NCBI RefSeq assembly: GCF_024626525.1
Contig: NZ_JANJGU010000004.1
Span: 62,001 to 126,000, forward strand
Length of the DNA: 64,000 bases
Source: Lederbergia panacisoli
Lineage (GTDB): Bacteria; Bacillota; Bacilli; Bacillales; Bacillaceae_C
Direction: 5' to 3'
Position 1 is the stretch's first letter, and each line of letters opens with the position of its first letter. Positions 44,030 to 52,481 of the stretch are shown in pieces. Both the position numbers and the translations under genes were made by a program. The notes below the pieces were generated by a model. That model had not been told where the DNA came from, did not search any database, and saw only the letters and a list, made by a program, of their open reading frames with translations.

Positions 44030-44719
44030 TTAATTCGCGTTGCACTCTTCATATGTTTTGATAAAAAATCCATTTGTATCTGACCATTCGGCGAAAAAGA
44101 TTTCAGAAAGTGAATATCCCTCTTTTTGAAACTCGGCTTGAAGCCATTCAAACGTCTTACCTGCATAACGCAGGTTTTCTTTTTTTATCTTGCCTTCGTC
44201 GACAAGTAAAAGGGAAGGTGCTTCATCGGCTGCTTCAATATTCAGCATTTTTGAAGTCGGCGGCTCAGAATGTGTATGTTTTTTTATACTGATATTTCCA
44301 CCCGGCTCCAAAATTAAATCTCTCACTTCACTCAGTGAGAAAACACCTTGTTCACGCATCATCGTTCGCAGTTGCTCCATCTCAATATGATTTTTCTTCA
44401 TTGCTTTCATATCTAAATTCCCATCTCGAACGATTGTAGAAGGATCGCCTTTTAAAATCCCCCTGATTTTCCTACTTTTTACAGCTAGTACTTCAACGAT
44501 GTAAATTAGTATCCCCCAAACCGCTACGCCAAAAAGCATTTGAAACACAGAAATCTTATTATCGTATAAACTTTCCTCTAAAAGTGCTCCAAGAATCAAG
44601 GCGTAAACGAAATCAAATGGTGTAAACTGACCCATTTCTTTTTTTCCAAGAAGTCTTGTTACAACGAGCAAGGCCAATAGACCTAATACAAGTTTTATAA
44701 CCGTGTCTAAATAGATCAT
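44030..44719 (-). CDS. DUF421 membrane protein (YetF-like)
   Basis: A 229-residue protein with three N-terminal helices (about 1-80) and a cytoplasmic alpha/beta DUF421 domain. Typical motifs are RLLGKKEMGQFTPFDFVYALILG near residue 25 and an MREQGVFSLSEVRDLILEPGGNISI region. GGGAGGT before ATG decides the start. Family members YetF/YdfR/YkjA-like of B. subtilis are of poorly defined function; homologues are found in spores. It sits within the DUF3231 cluster. Confidence 0.88.
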   Translation of the reverse strand: MIYLDTVIKLVLGLLALLVVTRLLGKKEMGQFTPFDFVYALILGALLEESLYDNKISVFQMLFGVAVWGILIYIVEVLAVKSRKIRGILKGDPSTIVRDGNLDMKAMKKNHIEMEQLRTMMREQGVFSLSEVRDLILEPGGNISIKKHTHSEPPTSKMLNIEAADEAPSLLLVDEGKIKKENLRYAGKTFEWLQAEFQKEGYSLSEIFFAEWSDTNGFFIKTYEECNAN

Positions 44720-44989
44720 CTACATACCTCCCTGGCTTTTATATACCCAAAAAATTTAGCATTATCTCTAATTAGGGAATTTGGGAAAAGTACAAGAAAG
44801 AAAATCTACGAAGAAAATGCGTAAAAGTTAATAATGATCGAATGAGTGGTGGAGGAGGGAACATCTACTCGATAAGAGTGGCTGTTTAGTTAGAATAAGA
44901 AAGTTCCCTATAGGGAAAATAACTATGTAGATTCGTGGGTGGAACTTTTTTAGTGTAAATACATATATTTTTGGAGGTAAATCTTAGAA

Positions 44990-45523
44990 ATGAAATTTGT
45001 CCTTGGTTCAATTTTTCTCCATAACCTTTAATATATATGATAGCAGCTTTTATTTGGGGTGATTGGAGGAATTGGAAGAAGTATTATCCAACCATCTTAT
45101 TTATGATTTGCTCAGATTTCTTTAGCGCCATTTTGATGTACGAGCATCCTCTTTGGATGTATAAAAAATCTCTTTTACTCCCAAACCATACATTGACTAA
45201 TTTTTTTATTGCTTTTTTAATGTATCCAGCTGTCGTTCTGATTTTTCTTGCAAATTATCTGAAAAAAAATGGCGCAAATTGGTTGGCTCCTTTTATGTGT
45301 TGGTATTTTTATTTTAAATGAACATATCGCGATTATATCTGTATTAGGAAGTTATCATAACGGCTGGAATTTTGGTTGGTCCGTTTTCTTTAACTGTGTC
45401 ATTTTTCCAACACTACGCCTTCACTTTAAGAGACCATTGTAGGCATGGCTGCTAGGTATTTCGATTGGAGCCTTCATTATAATATACTTTAATTTCCCTA
45501 TCAAAATGATGGTAACTATTAAT
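44990..45523 (+). pseudogene. Decayed CBO0543-like membrane protein gene
   Basis: GGAGGTAAATC precedes an ATG at 44990 whose frame stops after 13 codons. Reading resumes in another frame at 45025-45321 (IAAFIWGDWRNWKKYYPTIL), then shifts again near 45295 to a frame with GWNFGWSVFFNC and RLHFKRPL. That frame has an in-frame TAG near 45438 and continues with AWLLGISIGAFI. Joined, the fragments give one four- to five-helix protein of about 170 residues, which I recognise as the CBO0543 family of spore-formers. Two frameshifts plus a stop mean that it is not functional as one polypeptide. Confidence 0.72.
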
Positions 45524-45584
45524 GAGGTGGAAACCTTATTTACATGCTGCTATCCCCTGAAGTCTTCATTCCAAGTCTACAGAC

Positions 45585-46586
45585 TTACTTATAAAATTCT
45601 TTTCTATCAAAAGTTTGAGGTGGCTGTTCCATCCATCCTCGATTAACCATAAGTGTAAGCCCTTCTTCGCTATAGCTGATCACTTCAGCCAAGAATAGGG
45701 AATAATGGGCTGCTATATCCTTCCTCATTGAAGCAGACAAGGCATCCCCTAAAGTAGAAATAGCAATTTGATTTGATGAACTAATAAAAAATAGGATTAG
45801 TTTTTCAGAAAAAGGCGAAATAGTTGAATTCGTTACCTCCATAGTCATAGTTGCTCCAGTAAAATTGTAATTTGATTTCAACATCTTATCGAATGTTTCT
45901 ATCTGATCTTCAGCCAATTTTTTACCTTTCAATAAATACTCCTTTATTTCTTTATCCTTTGTTACTTGTATTAATCCCATCAAAAGAAGCAAACCATTCC
46001 CATTTCTTTCGATATCTTGAAAAAGTTCAGCAATTTCAAAGCAGTTAAGAGGTCTTTTATCACCAAACCATGTTTTTAATAATGATGGGTTTTTTTCAAC
46101 AAACTCAACACTCGCCGGATACTCCATTTTTGGCGGTCGATCATTTAATCCTTTTGAAAGTAAAAGAGCTAATGCCTTCTTATGTAATTCCGTCTCCTTG
46201 AAAAGACACTCTTTAAAAAAATCATAGATGTCGAGACGTGTTACTTTTGTGAGGACATTAGTATAATGGGGCATAATCACTTGCCCGCCACGATAGGCAA
46301 AACTTAACGCAAATAAGTCTGTATACAGAGCGGGGGCAGATAAATCAACATCCTTATCTGAAAACCCCATTGGAATTGGAAAGTTTTCCTTTTTGAAGAT
46401 TGTTTCAATTTTCCCTATTACAGATTCAACCAAAACCATACATTCTTTAACTACAGATTTTATATCCTTATCCTGAAGATGATGATAGAAATGTTTGTAA
46501 AAACATCTCACCGCAGTGCTTTGAATATAAGTTTTCCAAAGGGCTGCAATTTCGGAAGCGGTTAGTTTAATATTTTTCTTTTCCAT
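45585..46586 (-). CDS. DUF3231 family protein (two-domain)
   Basis: A 333-residue paralogue. AAAGGGA before ATG at 46586 decides the start over the TTG at 46592. Both halves keep the LTASEIAALWKTYIQSTA / LNCFEIAELFQDIERNG pattern and the C-terminal MVNRGWMEQPPQ motif. It is the most diverged of the three long copies and rich in Lys and Phe. It lies beside the CBO0543-like pseudogene. Function unknown; probably spore associated. Confidence 0.86.
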   Translation of the reverse strand: MEKKNIKLTASEIAALWKTYIQSTAVRCFYKHFYHHLQDKDIKSVVKECMVLVESVIGKIETIFKKENFPIPMGFSDKDVDLSAPALYTDLFALSFAYRGGQVIMPHYTNVLTKVTRLDIYDFFKECLFKETELHKKALALLLSKGLNDRPPKMEYPASVEFVEKNPSLLKTWFGDKRPLNCFEIAELFQDIERNGNGLLLLMGLIQVTKDKEIKEYLLKGKKLAEDQIETFDKMLKSNYNFTGATMTMEVTNSTISPFSEKLILFFISSSNQIAISTLGDALSASMRKDIAAHYSLFLAEVISYSEEGLTLMVNRGWMEQPPQTFDRKEFYK

Positions 46587-46807
46587 TATCAAATCCCTTT
46601 CAGTTAGATTTTGTCATAGGTTGTGAATTAATAAAAACTTATATTCAAGTGGAAAAAACCACCAAGTTAAATTAGTGAGAATTTTGTGCAAGCCAAATCT
46701 ATCAGGTACTCTTTTTAAAGACCGTATGTTAATTTTGAAGAGTTAATTAGGACGTTTTGTGAATAATAAAAACAATGGGCAGACTGATAAAGAGGTGAAA
46801 TTAAATT

Positions 46808-47356
46808 ATGGCACATAGAATTGAAGCGCTTATAGAGGTTTTTCAAAGTTTGTTCGACGATGAACCTAAACCATCATTACATGTTGGAGAGGTGATGGCC
46901 TGTTGGACCTATTTAGCGGTATTGGAAGAAGCAGTAGCATTGGAGCAGTTAGGAATTAATACGACAGAAGACCCAGAATTAAAGAAAGTGCTTCAGAAAT
47001 CAATGGATGGTGCAAATTCGCAAGCGATAAGATTGAAGGATTTTCTTCAAAAAGAAGGTGTTCCCTTTCCGCCGGCACCGGAGTCAAAACCTTTGTCCGA
47101 TCCGAATGCTATACCATTAGGCGCAAAAATGACTGATTCAGAAATAGCCAATTCTGTTAGTGTTAAATTGGCATCAAGTGTTGCAATGTGTGCAACCGGT
47201 GCCGTTCAATCAATAAGAAACGATGTCGGTCTGATGCTCTTGGAATTTCAAACAGAAGCAATGAGGTATAGTGTGATTTTAAAATCCTTAATGAAAAAAC
47301 GAAATTGGCTAAAAATCCCGCCATATTATTTTCCGCCCGGAAAGCCTCAAAATTAA
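46808..47356 (+). CDS. DUF3231 family protein (single domain)
   Basis: A 182-residue protein corresponding to one DUF3231 half, with the motif GEVMACWTYLAVLEEAVALEQ and a C-terminal KKRNWLKIPPYYFPPG. GAGGTGA is the ribosome site. The single-domain form is common in Bacillaceae and forms a helical bundle that may dimerise to mimic the long form. Fourth member of the cluster. No known function. Confidence 0.86.
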   Translation: MAHRIEALIEVFQSLFDDEPKPSLHVGEVMACWTYLAVLEEAVALEQLGINTTEDPELKKVLQKSMDGANSQAIRLKDFLQKEGVPFPPAPESKPLSDPNAIPLGAKMTDSEIANSVSVKLASSVAMCATGAVQSIRNDVGLMLLEFQTEAMRYSVILKSLMKKRNWLKIPPYYFPPGKPQN

Positions 47357-47444
47357 ATAAAGAAGTGGAATGTCCCGTTTTTTATTTAAACTTAGTTATT
47401 TATCGTTTTGGTAATCAATCTGATTTCACTATAAAGAAAAACCG

Positions 47445-47613
47445 GCCTAGATCAAGTAGAGCATCACTTAAAAGCTGGACGTAAGAAGCAAGCCGCTCAG
47501 CATTTAGATCAGTTCAAGAGTCATTTGAATCAGCCGCCCAAAGCAAAAATGTGTCAGATAAAGCTAAAGGGTCGCTAAATCAGATGCTTAAAAATCTTAG
47601 TGAAAAACTATAA
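47445..47613 (+). pseudogene. Remnant of a FIMAH domain
   Basis: Starting after an in-frame stop, one frame reads LDQVEHHLKAGRKKQAAQHL and continues with DQFKSHLN. A different frame then continues as SDKAKGSLNQMLKNLSEKL to a TAA at 47611. Joined by a one-base shift they give a helical module like the FIMAH domain found at the C-termini of secreted Firmicute enzymes. It appears to be the decayed 3' end of a lost gene. Confidence 0.6.
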
Positions 47614-47700
47614 ATGATTAATTAAAAGGACTATTCAACATGATTGGATAGTCCTTTTATCCTTTGATGTAAAAGGACGTTGTTTTTAATACTTAAGATC

Positions 47701-47830
47701 GATTCGGGGTCAATCGAAACGGAAAAAAGAAAAACATCAGGTTTCCGTCTTGATTCAGGGGCAATCCAGACAGAAAACAAAAAAGCACACGTCTTCCTTC
47801 TCGATTCGGATTCGCTATCAAACAATCCAA
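47701..47830. repeat. 51-bp tandem repeat array, family B (GATTCGG..TTTCCGT)
   Basis: Units begin GATTCGGGGTCAATCG (47701), GATTCAGGGGCAATCC (47752) and GATTCGGATTCGC (47803), spaced exactly 51 bp. The first unit contains ACGGAAA..TTTCCGT arms and the second a decayed version. The long minus-strand ORF here is a by-product of a repeat length divisible by three. Confidence 0.7.
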
Positions 47831-47880
47831 AAACAAATAAAACCGGCCTATGATTCGAAAATGATGACCGGTCTAATCAA

Positions 47881-49581
47881 TTAAAACGTCCCAATATCCG
47901 AAGATATTCTCCATCCATCCTTCGTTTTTGTGAAAACGACATGGACGAATTCGTAGTAAAAACTAGTTCCAAGGGGAGCTTTTAAATCAAATTCTTTTTC
48001 ATTGCTGTTATCTTGCATTCCGATGACAATGGCTTTTTCATGGTTAACGAGAGAGCCGCCGTCCGCATTAGGTTGAGCTAGTTTGCTATTATGATTAATA
48101 ATATTTACACGACTTATATAGGATTGAATAACGCTGGAAGTGTATGATTCTCCAAGAAAAGCATTTAGTTTGTCTCTTGTATCTATGTCTGAACCCATAT
48201 AACGGTATTCTAATTCATCAAGAGTGAATGTTTCCATTTCACCAGCAAGGTTTCCGCCGCTAGTAACATACCAATATTTATTTGCCGCTTCATTTATCAG
48301 TTTTATTGCTTCTGACTCTTCAAGACTTGAAAACGATGGGTAAATAAGTCCAGGTCGAACGTTCGCAATCATTTTATCTACAAACGCGAAGCTTTGCTCA
48401 TAAATATCTTTTGCCTCAGCGTCCAATCCAGACAAATTGATCTCTTCATTGTTCCTTTTAGCAAAATATATGTACCGATCATTTTCTGCGATTTTTTCAA
48501 GTTTGGAATCTGATTCAGGTGAATACATGTCTTTTGAATAGATCTCAATCGTAAATAAGAGATCTTTCTTTTCCTCAGGCGATATGTAAACAGAGACAGC
48601 ATATCCATCCATCGGAATATTTTCTTCCTCAATGGTGATATAACGGGCAATTTCTTTCGGTATATCGAGGGTGATTCCAACATCACGAACTTCATATTGA
48701 ATATCGGAACTGCCATATTCCCGCAATTCTTTTTCGATTTTTTCATGGAGTTCTGTGAATTGGTTAAAGCTAGGTACCACGATCTTTAACATCATTCCTT
48801 GTTCAATGGAATTCAGTGCCTGTTCAGGATGATTGGACTTTAATTGTGCATCTGCCAGATGATACCAGTAGTACGATGCGTCCGGCACTCGATCGACTCT
48901 GCTTTTATAATAATCAACAACTTTTGGAAAATACGTAGGGTAATGTTCTTCATCGGCTATTAATGAACCATTTTCCCATTTTAGCAACTGGATATCGTAT
49001 ATATCATTGACATCTTTTTTCCAAACTGCCAGTCTTGTTTTTTGTTCATCTTGAATTTGAATGGCTTCCAAGATGTGATAATTGACCTTTGTTAATTGTT
49101 TGAGACCTTCGTTTCCCCAAGAATAAATCTCAAGTATATTCCCAGCAGAGCTTCCGATTTTCCAACCGACCAACAAGTCTCTTTTACCATCGCCAGTAAT
49201 ATCGGACGAACTTGCCCAGCTGACATCATATCCTAATCCTTTTTTTGCAAATACCTTTTTCCAATTGCCTTTTTGTTTTTCTAAAACAAACATGCCGACT
49301 TGGTCAGTGGTATTTTTTGATTGATATAAGACAATGACTTCCTCTTGTCCATCCCCGTTTAAGTCTGAATAGAGTACCGAATCCTCACTCACTGGGGCAT
49401 TTGCTGTTAATAAGGTCGTCCCCTTTGGTAAATATTTCTTTGCTACTGATTGAATGCTTTCGTTATCAAGTGTAGTGGCAGATGCCGATTTAGGTGCTTG
49501 TATTAAACTTCCCGGTTCAGGGAGCATATTACATCCGCCCAGGAGAAAGCAGGCCGCTAGTAAGAATAGAACATTTCGCAT
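47881..49581 (-). CDS. Lipoprotein with FG-GAP-like repeats
   Basis: A 566-residue protein with signal peptide and lipobox (LLGGCN, Cys near 17). Two FG-GAP/VCBS-like calcium-loop motifs lie in the first third: SDLNGDGQEEVIVLY and SDITGDGKRDLLVGW. The middle has no known domain to me. The last 140 residues (LINEAANKYWYVTSGG onwards) faintly resemble IseA-like inhibitors of cell-wall endopeptidases; this is a weak impression. It follows the two-component pair on the same strand and may be its target or a sensor partner at the surface. Confidence 0.68.
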   Translation of the reverse strand: MRNVLFLLAACFLLGGCNMLPEPGSLIQAPKSASATTLDNESIQSVAKKYLPKGTTLLTANAPVSEDSVLYSDLNGDGQEEVIVLYQSKNTTDQVGMFVLEKQKGNWKKVFAKKGLGYDVSWASSSDITGDGKRDLLVGWKIGSSAGNILEIYSWGNEGLKQLTKVNYHILEAIQIQDEQKTRLAVWKKDVNDIYDIQLLKWENGSLIADEEHYPTYFPKVVDYYKSRVDRVPDASYYWYHLADAQLKSNHPEQALNSIEQGMMLKIVVPSFNQFTELHEKIEKELREYGSSDIQYEVRDVGITLDIPKEIARYITIEEENIPMDGYAVSVYISPEEKKDLLFTIEIYSKDMYSPESDSKLEKIAENDRYIYFAKRNNEEINLSGLDAEAKDIYEQSFAFVDKMIANVRPGLIYPSFSSLEESEAIKLINEAANKYWYVTSGGNLAGEMETFTLDELEYRYMGSDIDTRDKLNAFLGESYTSSVIQSYISRVNIINHNSKLAQPNADGGSLVNHEKAIVIGMQDNSNEKEFDLKAPLGTSFYYEFVHVVFTKTKDGWRISSDIGTF

Positions 49582-49657
49582 AAAAATCCTCCAATATTCT
49601 TTTAAGTTACTATACGATTAAATGGAGTTATAAAAGTTATTAAATTATGAATAAAGG

Positions 49658-51043
49658 TTACATAAAAGTTACAGGGAGGACAATTCTTACAATCGTTCCT
49701 TCACTGGGCTGACTATCTATATGTAATGTTCCGTGATGACCCTTAACGATTTCCTCGCAAATGGCCAAGCCAAGGCCAGTACCAGATTCTTGATTTTTTC
49801 CTTTTACGAATTTATCTTTAATGGAATCCAATTTGTCAATAGGAATGCCGACTCCGGTATCTTGTATAGTAATCACGACGGAATCTCCATTTCCTTCACT
49901 GACCGAAATAGTAATCATGCCATCTTTCGGCGTAAACTTAAGCGCATTATCGATTACATTAATAAAAACCTGAATTAACCTATTTTTATCTGCCTTAATC
50001 TCCCCAATAGCAGGGTGAATATCCGTTAAAAATTGCACTCCTTGTCTCTCGGCCCTCGGTTGCAACTGGGACACAACTTTTTGAATAATGGCAGGGAGCT
50101 CAACATCTTCAAAAACAAAAGATAGTTTTCCGCTTGAAAGACTGGAAAGATCTAGTAAATCACTGACAAGACTCGTTAATCGGTCACTCTCATTCGTGAT
50201 GATATCTAACCCCTCTTTGAATAAATCGTCGGTCGCTATTGATTGTAAAGTGATTGCCCAACCTTTGACGGAAGTTAGCGGGGTCCTTAAATCATGGCTG
50301 ACTGAAGCGATAAATTCATTTTTTAGCTGTTCGTGCTTTTCCACTTGCTCGGCCATATAGTTTAACGTGTCAGCTAATTTCCCTAATTCATCATCTTGTT
50401 TTTTAGAAATCCTAGTAGTAAATTTCCCGGCTGCCATCTGTTCTGCAGCTGTAATAATATGACTTATTGGTTTTGTGATTGTTCCGGCTAGGAAATAACT
50501 AATGACAGCGGCTAAAACGACAACGATGCCGCCAATGGCAAGAAGGAGGAGGGCATTCTCGGTAAAAACTGAATTTAATGGAGCTAAAGACGTTGTTAGT
50601 CTAATCGCTCCTATTATTTCTTCGCCGACCTTTAACGGATAGCTGACAGCCATAACTTTTTCGCCATTCATCTTGCCAGTCCAATGACCTAATACACCAG
50701 TAAGGCTAATCCGAACATCTTCTTCTTGACTAAGCCTTTTCATATGACTTTTATGTGTTTCAGCTAAAACTTTTCCGTCTTTATCAATCAACTGAACTTG
50801 CACATTCACTAGAAAATTATACTGTGCTAGAAACTGTCCCGCTTCTTTTTCTAATCTTCCTTCCAGCAGCTCCTGTTCATAAAAAGCAGAGAACATTGCA
50901 CCTTGATCCCGCAGTGTTTGTTGAACACCGCCTTTGTAGTACACCATTAAGGCGGATAATATGATTGTTTCAAATAACGCTACGGTAAAAATAATCAAAA
51001 TTAAATAGCTCCAAACAAGCCTTTTTTTAATGCCATTTTTCAT
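49658..51043 (-). CDS. Sensor histidine kinase
   Basis: A 461-residue kinase: helix 1 at about 8-32, extracytoplasmic region to about 165, helix 2 near 170-190, HAMP (about 190-240), H-box FIASVSHDLRTPLTS and ATPase boxes (NVIDNALKF, DTGVGI, GTGLGLAIC). It overlaps its regulator gene by 4 bp (ATGA). The sensor has no recognisable named domain. The layout resembles ResE/PhoR-type kinases, but I would not assign either name. Confidence 0.92.
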   Translation of the reverse strand: MKNGIKKRLVWSYLILIIFTVALFETIILSALMVYYKGGVQQTLRDQGAMFSAFYEQELLEGRLEKEAGQFLAQYNFLVNVQVQLIDKDGKVLAETHKSHMKRLSQEEDVRISLTGVLGHWTGKMNGEKVMAVSYPLKVGEEIIGAIRLTTSLAPLNSVFTENALLLLAIGGIVVVLAAVISYFLAGTITKPISHIITAAEQMAAGKFTTRISKKQDDELGKLADTLNYMAEQVEKHEQLKNEFIASVSHDLRTPLTSVKGWAITLQSIATDDLFKEGLDIITNESDRLTSLVSDLLDLSSLSSGKLSFVFEDVELPAIIQKVVSQLQPRAERQGVQFLTDIHPAIGEIKADKNRLIQVFINVIDNALKFTPKDGMITISVSEGNGDSVVITIQDTGVGIPIDKLDSIKDKFVKGKNQESGTGLGLAICEEIVKGHHGTLHIDSQPSEGTIVRIVLPVTFM

Positions 51044-51744
51044 TGTGCATCCTCATCGAAAAAGGAATAGCCATAGCCCCATACCGTTTTAAGAAACGAA
51101 GGATTGGAAGGATCATCCTCGATTTTTTCTCTTAATCTGCGAATATGTACATCTACTGTTTTTGGGTCGCCGAAGTAATTTAACCCCCATATTTCATCGA
51201 GCAGTTCATCACGTGTAATTGGTTCGTTTAGTTTTTCAGTGAAAAATTTCATCATCTGGAATTCGCGAGTTGTTAATCTCATAAGCTTTCCCGCTTTATA
51301 GACTCTCTGTGTTTTAAGTTCAATCTGGAAGGGGCCTGTTTTTACTAAGTCTGGATTGACTTCTTTTATGGTTTGCGCAGTTCTTCTAAGAACGGAACGA
51401 ATCCTCGCGACTAGCTCAAGAGGGTTAAAGGGTTTGACGATATAATCATCGGCCCCAAGCTCTAACCCCATGATTTTTTCCATATCTTGACCTCTAGCTG
51501 ATACGATGATGATTGGGGTTCCTGGATGACGTTCGGTTAATTTTGCACAAAGTTCAAAACCATCCGCGTCTGGGAGATTTAAATCCAACAATATAAGGGA
51601 TGGTTGATGTTCTTTTGCCAATTGTAGCGCTAATTTACCTTCGCCGGCTTCGATTACTTCAAAATTAGAGCGTTGCAAATTAAAAGCAATTAATTTGCGA
51701 ATCGATAACTCATCTTCAACAACTAGAATTTTCCCTTCCTTCAA
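51040..51744 (-). CDS. OmpR family response regulator
   Basis: A 234-residue regulator starting at TTG (51744). The receiver has acidic VVEDE, Asp in LILLDLNLPD and Lys in IVKPFNP; the winged helix ends in GLNYFGDPKTVDVHIRRLREKI and VWGYGYSF. It should be phosphorylated by the kinase downstream. A terminator separates it from the sigma-factor gene, so it has its own promoter. Confidence 0.92.
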   Translation of the reverse strand: MKEGKILVVEDELSIRKLIAFNLQRSNFEVIEAGEGKLALQLAKEHQPSLILLDLNLPDADGFELCAKLTERHPGTPIIIVSARGQDMEKIMGLELGADDYIVKPFNPLELVARIRSVLRRTAQTIKEVNPDLVKTGPFQIELKTQRVYKAGKLMRLTTREFQMMKFFTEKLNEPITRDELLDEIWGLNYFGDPKTVDVHIRRLREKIEDDPSNPSFLKTVWGYGYSFFDEDAQ

Positions 51745-51818
51745 TGGTAAGCCCCCCTAATAGTACTCTCTATAGCTTCATTATATTTGATGTTGAATTG
51801 AAAAAGGGAAATATTTTA

Positions 51819-51846
51819 CAAAAAAAGGGGAGCAATTTTCGCTCCC
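51819..51846 (-). terminator. Rho-independent terminator after the sigma-factor gene
   Basis: On the minus strand GGGAGCG and CGCTCCC-like arms (51828-51846) close a 7-nt loop and are followed by a run of seven T residues. It ends the sigma-factor transcript just after its stop codon. Confidence 0.88.
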
Positions 51847-51852
51847 TGATTT

Positions 51853-52356
51853 CTAGCTAGCTTTCTTCCGATATTTATCTTTTAAATGCTGAATCGCTCG
51901 ATGCTGTAAGGTTTTTACTTTACTTTCCGACCAACCTAAAGTGATGGCTGCTTCTGAGATGGAGAAGCCTCGTAAAAATCTGAGATCAAGAATGACCATG
52001 TGATCGGGCTTCATATTAGAAGCGTATATTTGTTGAATTTCGTCCTTCCGTAAGACGATCTCTTCGGGAATCGGATTTGAATCTTTCAATTGAAATGCTT
52101 CGTATTCACTTAATGGTATTTCATTCTTATTTTTTTGTTTGCGGATATAATCAATGGCGACATTGCGGGCTATTGCATAAAGCCAAGTTTTTTCTCTACT
52201 TTTCCCTTCAAATGTATTGTAGTTTTTATAAACTTTCACATACACTTCCTGGACAAGATCCTCTGCCAGCTCTCGGTCTCGAATCATATAAAATAAGAAC
52301 TTAAACAAATCCTGATAATAAGATTGATATAAGCGATTAAATAAAGTTTCTAACAT
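51853..52356 (-). CDS. ECF sigma factor (SigX-like)
   Basis: A 167-residue sigma-70 family factor. Region 2 has DLFKFLFYMIRDRELAEDLVQEVYVKVY and TWLYAIARNVAIDYIRK; region 4 has LDLRFLRGFSISEAAITLGWSESKVKTLQHRA. It resembles SigX of B. subtilis, which controls cell-envelope charge and modification genes. The usual anti-sigma gene (rsiX) is not beside it: the next gene downstream is a response regulator and a strong terminator intervenes. AAAGGGG/AGGGGAA gives a clear ribosome site. Confidence 0.88.
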   Translation of the reverse strand: MLETLFNRLYQSYYQDLFKFLFYMIRDRELAEDLVQEVYVKVYKNYNTFEGKSREKTWLYAIARNVAIDYIRKQKNKNEIPLSEYEAFQLKDSNPIPEEIVLRKDEIQQIYASNMKPDHMVILDLRFLRGFSISEAAITLGWSESKVKTLQHRAIQHLKDKYRKKAS

Positions 52357-52481
52357 TTCCCCTAACCCCTTTAAATCATTTTTCTGTCTACCTTATGATA
52401 AAGTCTTGGGCATGATTAAAGGTTATAAGAAGGTAAAAGTTTTCGCTTAATCTTGTAACCTTTTTGTAATAATTGATTTCC

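Noticed and set aside
47631-47825. A 64-codon minus-strand reading frame.
   Set aside because: It is produced by the second 51-bp array and a terminator-like stem; no ribosome site.
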